DNA of 64,000 nucleotides from assembly GCA_916700875.1 (NCBI GenBank), contig CAKAKS010000060.1:9652334-9716333 (forward strand), in the 5' to 3' direction. Below, in pieces: positions 14,401 through 38,077 of this stretch (position 1 is the first letter of the stretch; each line of letters starts with the position of its first letter). Source of the stretch: Sebastes aleutianus (Eukaryota > Chordata > Actinopteri > Perciformes > Sebastidae). The position numbers and the translations under genes were made by a program. The notes under the pieces are model-generated. The model was not told where the DNA came from. It saw nothing but the letters and a program-made list of their open reading frames with translations, and ran no database searches.

Positions 14401-17400
14401 GAGCTCATCTTAATGACTGTATATACTGCTGGTAGTTTAATCTATATTAATACATCAGCATTTATTAGTTCATTAGATTTTGTTTAAATAATCTGAATCT
14501 GTAAAGTAACTATAGTTGTCAGATAAATGTAGTGGAGTAGAAGTAGAAAGTAGCAGATAATGGAAATACCAAAATAAAGTACTTCAAAATTGTACTTGTA
14601 CAGCACTTGAGTAAATGTTCTTGGCTACATTCCAACACTGGCAGCGATCAACAGTTTTTCCAGCTAGTAGGATGACTGTGAGTGACACTCAAAAATAAAC
14701 GGTCTGTTCTGCTTATAATGAAAATAATCATCCCTCTCATTCATATCAGTCAGACTCTGACAGGTCTTTGGTAAAAACAGTACAGGTACATTGAGCAAAA
14801 AAAAAATTAAATCTTGGTTTAACTTTAGAGCAGCGACATGACGTCATCCACCAACACTCTCCAGTCAAATATGGTCAAACACATTCCTGGTAGATGATTT
14901 CATAACATAAACAGTGTGTTACTGGGTGTTTCTGCAACTACGGTCACGTGACTTTCCCAGATTAAAACAAATCAACCTCTGTCAATTTTAACCATCACAG
15001 TGTGTAATACATATAAATTAGGGCTGTTAACCTCTTCAAAATGTACCTTAAAGGGAGATTTGTCATGTATTTAATACTCTTATCAACATGGGAGTGGACA
15101 AATGTGCTGCTTTAAGCAAATCTATGTATATACTTATTATTGGAAATCAATTAACAACACAAAACAATGACAGATATTGTCCAGAAATCCTCACAGGTAC
15201 TGCATTTAGCATAACAAATATGCTCAAATCATAACATGGCAAACTGCAGCCCAACAGGCAACAACAGCTGTCAGTGTGTCAGTGTGCTGACTTGACTATG
15301 ACTTGCCCCAAACTGCATGTGATTATCATAAAGTGGGCATGTCTGTGAAGGGGAGACTCGTGGGTACCCATAGAACCCATTTTCATTCACATCTCTGGAG
15401 GTCAGAGGTCAAGGGACCCCTTTGAAAATGGCCATGACAGTTTTTCCTCGCCAAAATTTAGCGTAACTTCCTAGCCTTATTTAACCTACTTCATGACAAG
15501 CTAGTACGACATGGTTGGTACCAATGGATTCATTGGGTTTTCTAGTTTACTATGATACCAGTATATTCACTCTTGCTACAGCTACATCCTCTGAAAGATC
15601 GATTGTTTTAATGCATTAAAGAAATTAGTGGCGTTATAACGAATTTGTGTTAATGCGTTATCACAGCCCTAATTGTAACCTATCGCCCAACCCTAAAAAA
15701 AAAAAAAAAGATAATGGCTTCAGTTCCCCGTCAGAAAGGGCTGTCTGATGGCGAGGTAAAACAGTGAAAATATTCTAAATATATAATTCGAATGGCAGGA
15801 AAGTGATTCATTATTCAGCCGTTATGGGTTCTGGTGGACTCCACCTTTAGTTCAATCAGCCTTCTTTCTCCCGGTTTCCTCCCGGCTGGGTGGAGTCAGT
15901 GTGGATGGGTGTGGGGTGATTTCTACAGGAAATGACCTAAGATCTTCTGTCAGCTGCACAGGAAGTGTCCGTCCTCTAACACTCCCCCCCCCCCCCCCAC
16001 TCTGTGTTCCTGCAGGAAGCTCCTGGTGAAAACTGTCAACGCTCCAACTTCCTTCCTCTTTCTTATTACAGTGAAACACACTGTGAGGAAACTGTCTGTT
16101 AATGAATAATCTGTTCCCCTTTTCTTACTAATATCAAATATTTCTGTTGAAAGGCAAAGACATGTTCAAGGTCAAGGAGGACTGGAGGGAGTTGCTGCTG
16201 TCAAACCAAACTCACACAGTTGGACCAAGATATTAGGGGTAGTAAAAAAAAAAAACGATTAACTATTTATCGCTGGGTTTTTTTACGATTTCTAAATAGA
16301 TTTTTTAATGCCAGAATCGATATATTTGCTTCATTTGAGTTTATGTGGAGATAGAAGGAAGTTACCACTTTTATTGTTGCAGTCTGAGTAACGTGACGTC
16401 ATATCCGTTCCGTATCCGTCAACCAAAACAAACTACAGCGAGCCGAAACAAGAAAGTAGAGTAGAGGTTTCCTATAATTTTCTTTGTTGGATTAAGGATA
16501 AAATATCTGCTGAGGTCCAAGCCTTGACAAGAATACCTTTATTTTGACATACAGTGAAAGTTGGGGGCTTTTATTTTTGACAGGAAAGCTTAATCCTGAG
16601 CTCCCTGTTGGGACAGAGTTATTCTATGGGGCTTTTATTTTGGAAAAACTAGGTTAACCAGTAAAACACAAGAGAAATACCAGTAATAAAAATGCACAAC
16701 CAGCAACAAACCATCAAACGTCGTTGAAGCACAGTAATAAACCAATAGACGTCCAGTATGATCCCAGTGTAACAACATCACCACTGGTCTGAACGGTTGA
16801 CCTTTGACCTGTTGGAGATATGAGGTGTCATGTCTCTGACCTGTAGGGCTTCAGCGAGGCTCCTCCTCTGTCCGCCCACCAGAATGAAGGGACGAGTTTT
16901 CTCCAGAAGGGGGCGCCGCCGTCGGTCCACACCTGAGGACACAGACACACTGGGTTAACTGGGAATACAGGGGTCTGGAGCTGTGCCGATAAATCAACCG
17001 GTATCGGCTGATTGCAGATATATCGGCATCAGTCAGTTTGTTTGTGAGAGCGATGACGGGAGGATTTTTAACACATCACCCTCCATATTGATGTTGGTCA
17101 CAGACAAAAAAACAAAAACAGTGATCCATATCAAGATTTTTTATGTTTAAAATATTACTAACCACAGAAATATGACTATTCTATTACTATTGACGTTACA
17201 GAGCTGTCCGTCAACATCACTACCGCATTGCATTGTGGGATATTTATGCCGCTGTAGTGTCCAGCGTTGCAGACTGTAATATTTCACCAGAAATAGTATG
17301 TAATTCATGTACTATTGGTTTCACAGTAAGGTTTCGGACATACTAAAATATCTCACATACTCTTTTAATGTAGTAAATAACATGTTAGTTTGGAATTTAG

Positions 17401-19247
17401 GACGCAAACAATTACTTTATGGTCTTAAAAAAAGGACTCAAACCAATTATTGATTATCAAAATAGTTGTTAATAATTTAATAGACGACAACTAGTCGATT
17501 AATCAATTAATTGTTGCAGCTCTATCTAAATCTGAAATTTAGACTGTGGTAAAATAAATAATTGAAAATGCCAAGCTGAGTGTCACATACAAATTAATTT
17601 CTAATTTTAATAAAATTTAGGGATGCACCGATACCGGATCGGATATCGGGCAGATACTGTTTGAATTTTGACCAGTGTGTTGCTGCATTAAAAATGTTTA
17701 CATTTGAATTGTTATTCCCGTTTATTTTGAAGATTTATTACAATTTATTATCCATCCATATACACTTGCTGTGAGGCGACAGTGCTAATCACTGCACCCC
17801 CGTGCAGCCCACGATTTATTATTTTCTATAATGAATAACAATTATTTATTTATTGGTCACATTTTGTTTTACAAAGTTAATGAAGCAATGTTTAATTCAA
17901 GCTTGATGTTTCCGTACACATAACAGAATGATCCCAGTCACTTCCACACAGTGAGGCATACAGCTTATTAATTAAACACTGGTATCGGATCGGTAATCGG
18001 TATCAGACGACACCCAGAACCCTGGTATCTGTATCGGTATAGAGACTGAAATAGTCGGATCAGTGCATCCCTAATTTGACTGGTTTATAAGCACTGAGAA
18101 AATGTTCTGTATACAAGTTATCATGACATTGTGGTGATGTGTTTTCTTGCTGCACACCAGACCCCTGTCTATTTTTCTCTGTTTTAGGGAAGTATTAACT
18201 TCTCCTGTTTATAAATTGTTAAGTTATTAACTCTATTGTGACAGATAGAGATCTTCAGTCAGACACACAGAGCTCAATGAATCCATCGAATCCATCCAGC
18301 ACCAGACTCCATCGACCAAAGTCTGAATTAAACACATGTTTTGAGCAGTTAGCTGTCGGCTGAGGGGAGGCTAATGATGTCAGAATAGGTACACTGTTAC
18401 CAAAACAATGGGCCAAGCATTCAATCAGGTCAGAGGTCACGGTCAGTTGGACCAAGATATTAGGGGTGGTAAAAAAAACAAAAAACGATTAACTATGTAT
18501 CGCCGACACAAGAAAGTAGAGTAGAGGTTTCCTATAATTTTCTTTGTTGGATTAAGGATCAAATATCTGCTGAGGTCCAAGCCTTGACAAGAGCACCTTT
18601 ATTTTGACATACAGTGAAAGTTGGGGGCTTTTATTTTTGATAGGAAAGCCTCATACTGAGCTCCCTGTGGGGACAGAGTTATTCTATGGGGCTTTTATTT
18701 TGAAAAAACGCCTCGTCCTGAGTTCTGTTAAGATAGTTACTTTCTGGTGCTTTTATTTTGAATAACTAGGTTAACCAGTAAAACACAAGAGAAATACCAG
18801 TGATATAAATACATCAACCAGCAACAAACCATCAAACGCTGTTGAAGCACATTAATACACCAGTAATAAACCAGTAGTTGACATGAAAGCCTCATCCTGA
18901 GCTCCATGTTGGGACAGTTATTCAATGGGGATTTTATTTTGAAAAACCTTCAATTCAATCAGGTCAAAGGTCACGGTGTCTCACACACACTGCTGACAAA
19001 CTTGATCTGTCACTTCCACCAGACTACGTTCATGTTTTGATGAATTAAAGCGTTTTAATCATGTACGTTCACTGTCACGTTAATGGTTACCTGTCCCCGC
19101 TGCGGTCAGACTGTCGGTACCGTCCGTCTGTCCGTCCAGAGACAGAGACAGATCCTCTGGGTCCTGCGGTGCGTTCAGGGACCTGGCAGCAGTGAAGGCA
19201 GCCCGGCCGCTGAGCAGCAGCAGCAGCGTTAAGGCAGCTCCGTTCAT
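810..19247 (-). CDS. adam15: ADAM15-like metalloprotease-disintegrin, 19 coding exons, 3' end uncertain
   Basis: Type I membrane protein that cleaves ectodomains and binds cell-surface receptors. Coding exons in gene order: 19247-19091, 16932-16841, 9137-9061, 8981-8903, 8816-8740, 6216-5952, 5479-5414, 5113-5042, 4947-4778, 4699-4615, 4443-4295, 3811-3634, 3544-3452, 3355-3160, 2569-2461, 2010-1815, 1624-1547, 1154-1043, 963-810. All have GT-AG borders and phases join without a break (801 codons plus 2 bases). Seen: a signal peptide after ATG 19247; propeptide with candidate cysteine switch GGCGV (C231); furin site RRKR (249-252) across an exon border; zinc motif HELGHNLGMSHD (395-406) with Met-turn CIM (423-425); disintegrin domain with DPLGECD (530-536) rather than RGD; cysteine-rich and EGF-like segments; membrane span about 756-776. 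ADAM15 identity rests on overall similarity as I recall it and on the DCST1/DCST2 neighbours. Odd points: a Gly/His-rich propeptide insert and a very short visible tail. If the last donor is not used, TAA at 808-806 ends the protein. Confidence 0.92.
2080..2322 (-). mobile_element. Family B MITE-like repeat
   Basis: One of five related copies (others near 9273-9395, 20815-21060, 31235-31435, 54105-54370). The ends carry TTTTGGACTGAAA and TTTCAGTCCAAAATGG as inverted partners, and the interior reads ATTGTCATATTCTACCGAAATGG. It has no coding capacity and lies in adam15 intron 15. Confidence 0.75.
2755..3150. repeat. Minisatellite, about 20-base unit, in adam15 intron 14
   Basis: Degenerate tandem copies of a unit resembling AGTTCAGTATAAACTGGTTT fill the intron up to ten bases before the donor of adam15 exon 14. 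Read on the minus strand it gives spurious repeated ORFs such as YTELKPV. Confidence 0.85.
3405..3446. repeat. (GT)n microsatellite beside adam15 exon 13 donor
   Basis: The array ends within about nine bases of exon 13 (3452). It is a CA repeat in the transcript, directly downstream of the 5' splice site. Confidence 0.9.
5377..5410. repeat. (CA)n microsatellite beside adam15 exon 7 donor
   Basis: About 16 CA units end about four bases from exon 7 (5414-5479). It is a GU repeat in the transcript. Confidence 0.9.
5515..5620. repeat. Short tandem repeat, unit about 33 bases
   Basis: Three imperfect copies of ATTACTGCTGATAGTACTGT plus spacer lie just upstream of adam15 exon 7 (in intron 6). Confidence 0.75.
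6660..6865. repeat. Family D dispersed repeat
   Basis: Contains the family signature GAGGTACTTGTACTTTACTT. Related copies or pieces occur near 14390-14640, 28137-28330, 39000-39110, 44885-45045, 49630-50545, 52980-53610, 58470-58560 and 59290-59620. It has no ORF. Confidence 0.7.
6885..7050. repeat. 16-base minisatellite (AATCAATTAGTCCATT)
   Basis: About ten tandem copies with T/A variants, in adam15 intron 5. Confidence 0.9.
7090..7490. repeat. AT-rich minisatellite with higher-order pattern
   Basis: Copies of TAATAATGTTAATGTGTTAG and shorter forms alternate, and a longer block of about 60 bases recurs several times between 7170 and 7400. Non-coding. Confidence 0.9.
8294..8464. repeat. Paired direct duplication, about 53 bases
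   Basis: The segment beginning TAAGCAGGAAGTGTTAGAAG at 8294-8347 is repeated almost exactly at 8412-8464, separated by TATAATAC tetra/octamer repeats. In adam15 intron 5. A recent local duplication, function unknown. Confidence 0.9.
9273..9395 (+). mobile_element. Family B MITE-like repeat, partial
   Basis: Carries TTTTATTGTTCAACACAGGC and the family B interior, then diverges after TTTACTGGCG. In adam15 intron 2. Confidence 0.65.
9730..10230. repeat. Composite of family A and family E fragments
   Basis: Begins with family A sequence (GGAGGTCAGAGATCAAGGGA), passes into AT-rich family E (AAATGTAGCAAAAATAATAT and TGAGTGACAGCCCCCTCATT), then ends with ATATTGTCACGCAAAATATCG. No coding content. 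Confidence 0.6.
11345..12172. repeat. 22-base minisatellite with YY1-like motif and 279-base higher-order repeat
   Basis: About 37 tandem copies of a unit close to GCCATCTTGGTTTTTGGCCG plus two bases. The reverse strand carries AAGATGGCGACGG, close to the YY1 consensus. Because 22 x 3 = 66, all six frames can stay open, giving long meaningless ORFs. A block ending in a distinctive TTAACCATCGTCATCTTGGT stretch recurs 279 bases apart (11620 and 11899), showing segmental duplication inside the array. In adam15 intron 2. Confidence 0.95.
12420..13707 (+). mobile_element. Tc1/mariner-like element with about 235-bp inverted repeats
   Basis: Ends are long inverted repeats: 12420-12654 (CGATATAAACTGGAA...) and 13471-13707 (...TTCCAGTTTATATCG), nearly matching through AAATAATCCACCAAACACAAG. 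The interior holds a decayed Tc1-type transposase. Inserted in adam15 intron 2, plus orientation opposite to the gene. Confidence 0.9.
12660..13372 (+). pseudogene. Broken Tc1-like transposase
   Basis: Recognisable DDE_3/Tc1 blocks: MFSDETRF (first Asp), LQDDNARPHRA (second Asp) and SPHLNPIQHLWD, where Gln stands where the catalytic Glu is expected. The reading frame shifts by one base in the G-run near 12899-12910 and is stopped by TGA at 13100-13102. The N-terminal DNA-binding part is missing or unrecognisable. Not functional. Confidence 0.9.
14313..14372. repeat. Short remnant of the 22-base minisatellite
   Basis: Three degenerate units of TTGGTTTTTGGCCGTTCCAT type inside a family D context. 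Shows that the unit exists outside the two large arrays. Confidence 0.7.
15020..15672. mobile_element. Family A non-autonomous DNA transposon, near full length
   Basis: Starts AGGGCTGT and ends ACAGCCCT, giving short terminal inverted repeats. Interior includes GGGTACCCATAGAACCCATT and GTCAAGGGACCCCTTTGAAA, shared with 19972-20576, 45050-46347 and 60850-61712. No ORF of its own. The ends recall hAT-type elements (inference). Confidence 0.75.
16218..16750. repeat. Family F repeat, copy 1
   Basis: From AGTTGGACCAAGATATTAGG to GTTGAAGCACAGTAATAAAC. Copy 2 lies at 18444-18955 in the same orientation; adam15 exon 2 lies between them. An extra CGATT-rich segment is present only here. Confidence 0.8.
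17618..18073. mobile_element. hAT-type MITE, TAGGGATGCACCGATAC ends
   Basis: Left end TAGGGATGCACCGATACC and right end ATCAGTGCATCCCTA are inverted partners. The interior is rich in CGGATCGG/ATCGGTATC blocks. Similar ends are widespread in vertebrate hAT elements. A clean target duplication was not seen. In adam15 intron 1. Confidence 0.7.
18444..18955. repeat. Family F repeat, copy 2
   Basis: Shares more than 300 bases with 16218-16750, including AAGTTGGGGGCTTTTATTTT. It has an extra internal repeat of the GAGCTCC...GGGACAG...TTTTATTTTGAA module. Confidence 0.8.
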
Positions 19248-19740
19248 CCTCTCTGCGTTGCGTCACCGGGCAACCGGCAACAGGTCGCTGCTGTTTGATG
19301 AGTGTTCAGGACGGGTCCCGTTACCTCACCGTGTCGGAGCACCGGGAGAGGCTCCAGAGAAACTCCATGCTGCTTCTTTTATTCGGTTACATCCACAGAA
19401 GCAAGCGGGTCAAGGGCTGCTGCTGAACCGGACCACCCAGCGGGAAAAGTGACCGTTAATTCGGCGTTAATGCAGCGGGCAGACAGCCCGGTCCGGTACC
19501 GTTTATCTGCGCAGCTCTGGACCCCAAAAACTCCCCCCAACACCGGACGGAGAGGCTCGGTTAACGTCGCCTGTGTGCGTCTGGACACCGGAGAGCTCGG
19601 TTAATCCGTCCCGAGAGGTCTGAAAGCGACTAATTAACGGAGGACACCGGAACGCCAGTGTTTATACCGGGAGCAAACGGATACGTCATCTAGCTACGTT
19701 AAGCTAACCGGAGCTAGCGAGAGACAGACCGGAAGTACTG
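19080..19740. promoter_or_regulatory. CpG-rich promoter/first-exon block of adam15
   Basis: About 650 bases with many CpG and CCGG steps in otherwise AT-rich DNA, spanning the first coding exon (19247-19091) and its upstream flank. This is the usual position of a housekeeping-type promoter. Short ORFs on both strands here come from the base composition and are not credible genes. No TATA box was picked out. Confidence 0.6.
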
Positions 19741-19971
19741 CCAATCAGTCTTCAAAATAAATGCCAGGGAACGTGTGAACATTAATTTTACATTTGACTT
19801 ATTGATTCTAAGACAATTTAAATGATTTAATGGAGTTATCAGTTCACGCTTACTTTCTAATAAACAAATGAATAAAACTAATAAAAAGCATTTACATTCC
19901 AAAGTAATTATCGATCACAACTAAACACCTTTAACTGTCAGACTCTAAATTTAACTTTAAATATGAATAAT

Positions 19972-20576
19972 GTCAACGTGCTAACGCAAATTCGTTTTAA
20001 CGCCACTAATTTTTTTAACACATCAACGCAACTTGCGATTTTTAGGTTGAAGCGGGCTCAGGAAGGAGGTTAAATAACGCTCCAAACTTGCGCTAAATTT
20101 TGGCGAGGAAAAACTGTCATGGCCATTTTCAAAGGGGTCCCTTGACCTCTGACCTCCAGATATGTGAATGGAAATGGGTTCCATGGGTACCCACGAGTCT
20201 CCCCTTTACAGACATGCTCACTTTATGATAATCACATGCAGTTTGGGGCAAGTCATAGTCAAGTCAGCAAACTGACACACTGACAGCTGTTGTTCCCTGT
20301 TGGGCTGCAGTTTGCCATGTTAGGATTTGAGCATATTTTTTGTGCTAAATGCAGTACCTTTGAGGGTTTCTGGACAGTATTTGTCATTGTTTTGTGTTAT
20401 TAATTGATTTCCAATAATAAACATATACATACATTTACATAAAGCACCATATTTGTTCACTCCCATGTTGATAAGAGTATTAAATACTTGACAAATCTCC
20501 CTTTAAGGAACATTTTGAACAGATAAAAAATGTGCGATTAATCATGATTAATTATTTTAATTGACTGACAGCCCTA
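19972..20576. mobile_element. Family A non-autonomous DNA transposon
   Basis: Runs from ACGCAAATTCGTTTTAACGC to TTGACTGACAGCCCTATA and carries the family A interior in opposite orientation to the copy at 15020. Between adam15 and dcst1. Confidence 0.75.
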
Positions 20577-20696
20577 TAAACTCTGCAGTCAGTGTTTTTG
20601 ATATATTTGGCTGCATCGTGAAATTCAGCTCATAAAATGGATTTTATCTTGAAAATATAGTAACTGGATGCAGTTTTTACACATCTGAGTGGCTTC

Positions 20697-20727
20697 TCAC
20701 ACACTCACACACACACACACACACACA
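20697..20727. repeat. (CA)n microsatellite
   Basis: Short CA run between family A and family B copies. Confidence 0.9.
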
Positions 20728-20814
20728 GGGTATTTCCTCAGTAGAATTAACTCCTTCCTGTCTGCAGTGATTACACCAAAAGCAATGAGACAAAACTCCA
20801 GTGTTTTTTTTAAC

Positions 20815-21060
20815 AGCTGCTGCCGCCATTTTGGACCAAAAACGTGTATTATATTTATGATATTTTATTGTTCAACACAGGCCATTTCAGTAGAATATGA
20901 CAATAGAATAGAAATAATTTAGGTTTACTTTTGTACGGCTCTTTGTAGGCGGACGTTTTACTGGCATCCGGTAGTCACTTTCAGTCCAAAATGGCAGAAA
21001 CGTCACTCTGCTGCTGCGCGCTGATGTTACAATGGAACAAACAGCTGACTTTTACTTCTT
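20815..21060 (+). mobile_element. Family B MITE-like repeat
   Basis: GCTGCTGCCGCCATTTTGGA at one end and TTTCAGTCCAAAATGGCAG near the other mark the inverted ends. Downstream of dcst1. Confidence 0.75.
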
Positions 21061-21903
21061 AGAAATATACATTTTTTGATTACAGTTCAGATTCACGGTT
21101 TCTTTTCACACATTTATTGTTATTTTTATATATAGCTTTAATTGACCTGCCGGAGGCGGAGTCAGAGGATGGAGCCGTCAATCATTCCATCCAACACACA
21201 CACTGATACCTCAACATCTATTTATATTGTTATTAAACGTCCTGATGCCCACAAGATGAACATGTTTTGTGTGACAGACGTCACCGTCCTGAGAATCCTT
21301 CATTAGTAAATATAAATGAGTTTGAGTGAAGCCTGAGGTCTGCAGGTTGGCGGCTAAACGATGAGGTCAGGAGGATTACAGGTCAGGGAGGTCACAGAGG
21401 GTTCAGAAACCCTGATGCAACACTGCTGATGTAAACTGATCCAGCATCAGGTTAAAACTGAATGAAGCGAGCACTGCACGTGCTACTGAGGATCAACTGG
21501 TTACATAACTCATCTGTACATATCTAATCTGATCACATGATCACTTACAACATGCTGCACGTTTAGTTCAGTTTTCAGACGTACACAAAGTTGAGTGATT
21601 AGCTGAGTCATTTCAACTTTCTGTGCTGTGTTTTACTTTTAACTGTAACATTTCTGCTTTAATATAAAAGTTCAAATCAAACCTCAACATGTTGCAATGA
21701 TCAACTGAACTTAAACTGTTTTTGGGAGGTCACCATGTTGGTTTTTGGTCGTCCCCCCGACACAAGAGAAGAAGACCGCCAGCAAGTAGACATGTAAACA
21801 ATGCAGGTTTCTACTTCTTTATACTTATTTTAAAGGTGCAGGTTCATCTCAACGCCTTCTTCTTTTAATTCTGTGAGCTGCAAGTGGAACTTCCTGTCCT
21901 GGT

Positions 21904-36247
<14,344 letters not shown>

Positions 36248-38077
36248 CCATCCAAAGTCTGCTTCAAACAAGCTGCCGGACACAGATCAGAGGCCAGACT
36301 GGTTGGTTAGATGATCAGTTGGTCAGTTGGTAATCAGTTGGTCAGTTGGTTAGTTGGTCAGTTGGTCAGTTGGCCAGTTGATCAGTTGGTTAGTTGGTCA
36401 GTTGGTCAGTTGGTTAGTTGGTCAGTTGGTTAGATGATCAGTTGATTAGTTGGTCAGTTGGTTAGTTGGTCAGTTGGTTAGTTGATTAGTTGGTTAGTTG
36501 GTTAGTTGGTCAGTTGGTCAGTTGATCAGTTGGTCAGTTGGTCAGTTGGTGAGTTGGTCAGTTGGTTAGTTGGTTAGTTGGTCAGTTGGTCAGTTGGTTA
36601 ATTGGTAAGTTGATCATTTGGTCATTTGGTCATTTGGTCAGTTGGTCAGTTGGTTAGTTGGTCAGTTGGTCAGTTGGTTAGTTGATCAGTTGGTCAGTTG
36701 GTCAGTTGGTCAGTTGGTTAGTTGATCAGTTGGTTAGTTGATCAGTTGGTCAGTTGGTTAGTTGGTCAGTTGGTTAGTTGGTTAGTTGATCAGTTGGTTA
36801 GTTGGTCAGTTGGTCAGTTGATCAGTTGGTCAGTTGATTAGTTGATCAGTTAGTTAGTTGGTCAGTTGGTTAGTTGAACCGTTGGTTAGTTGGTCAGTTG
36901 GTTAGTTGGTCAGTTGGTTAGTTGGTTAGTTGGTCAGTTGGTTAGTTGATCAGTTGGATAGTTGGTCAGTTGGTTAGTTGGTCAGTTGGTTAATTGGTTA
37001 GTTGGTCAGTTGGTTAGTTGATCAGTTGGTCAGTTGGTTAGTTGGTCAGTTGGTTAGTTGATCAGTTGGTTAGTTGGTCAGTTGGTTAGTTAGTCAGTTG
37101 GTTAGTTGGTTAGTTGGTCAGTTGGTTAGTTGATCAGTTGGTTAGTTGGTCAGTTGGTTAGTTGGTCAGTTGGTTAGTTGGTTAGTTGATCAGTTGGTTA
37201 GTTGGTCAGTTGGTTAGTTGGTCAGTTGGTTAGTTGGTCAGTTGGTTAGTTGATCAGTTGGATAGTTGGTCAGTTGTTTAGTTGGTCAGTTGGTTAGTTG
37301 GTTAGTTGGTCAGTTGATCAGTTGGTCAATTGGTTAGTTGGTCAGTTGGTCAGTTGGTTAGTTGATCAGTTGGATAGTTGGTCAGTTGTTTAGTTGGTCA
37401 GTTGGTTAGTTGGTTAGTTGGTCAGTTGATCAGTTGGTCAATTGGTTAGTTGGTCAGTTGGTTAGTTGGTTAGTTGATCAGTTGTTTAGTTGGTCAGTTG
37501 GTTAGTTAGTCAGTTGGTTAGTTGGTTAGTTGATCAGTTGGTCAGTTGGATAGTTGGTTAGTTGATCAGTTGGTTAGTTGATCAGTTGGTCAGTTGGTCA
37601 GTTGGTCAGTTGGTCAGTTGGTTAGTTAGTCAGTTGGTTAGTTGGTTAGTTGATCAGTTGGTCAGTTGGATAGTTGGATAGTTGGTTAGTTGATCAGTTG
37701 GTTAATTGATCAGTTGGTCAGTTGGATAGTTGGTCAGTTGTTTAGTTGGTCAGTTGGTTAGTTGGTCAGTTGATCAGTTGGTCAATTGGTTAGTTGGTCA
37801 GTTGGTCAGTTGGTTAGTTGGTTAGTTGATCAGTTGTTTAGTTGGTCAGTTGGTTAGTTAGTCAGTTGGTTAGTTGGTTAGTTGATCAGTTGGTCAGTTG
37901 GTCAGTTAGTCAGTTGGTTAGTTGGTTAGTTGATCAGTTGGTCAGTTGGATAGTTGGTTAGTTGATCAGTTGATCAGTTGGTCAGTTGGTCAGTTGGAGC
38001 CTTCAGAGTGAGGTCAGATTTGTTTGGTCTCCAGGAGAAACATGAAAACATCGGAGTGAGTGAGACAGAAATCCAGG
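36248..38077. promoter_or_regulatory. Divergent DCST1/DCST2 intergenic interval
   Basis: The two start codons face away from each other, 1.8 kb apart, so promoters for both genes should lie here. Only about 50 bases on the DCST1 side and 80 on the DCST2 side are not tandem repeat. In human the two genes are also head to head and, as I recall, nearly abutting. No core promoter element was identified by eye. Confidence 0.5.
36298..37998. repeat. 1.7-kb octamer tandem array (AGTTGGTC/AGTTGGTT/AGTTGATC)
   Basis: About 210 copies of an 8-base unit, mostly AGTTGGTC and AGTTGGTT with interspersed AGTTGATC and rare AGTTGGAT. Variants alternate irregularly, and some blocks of 60-100 bases recur, which suggests both slippage and larger duplications. 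Strand composition is strongly skewed: G and T on the plus strand. Confidence 0.97.

Noticed and set aside
36298..37998. CRISPR-like array
   Set aside because: The octamers are contiguous with no unique spacers, and the genome is vertebrate.
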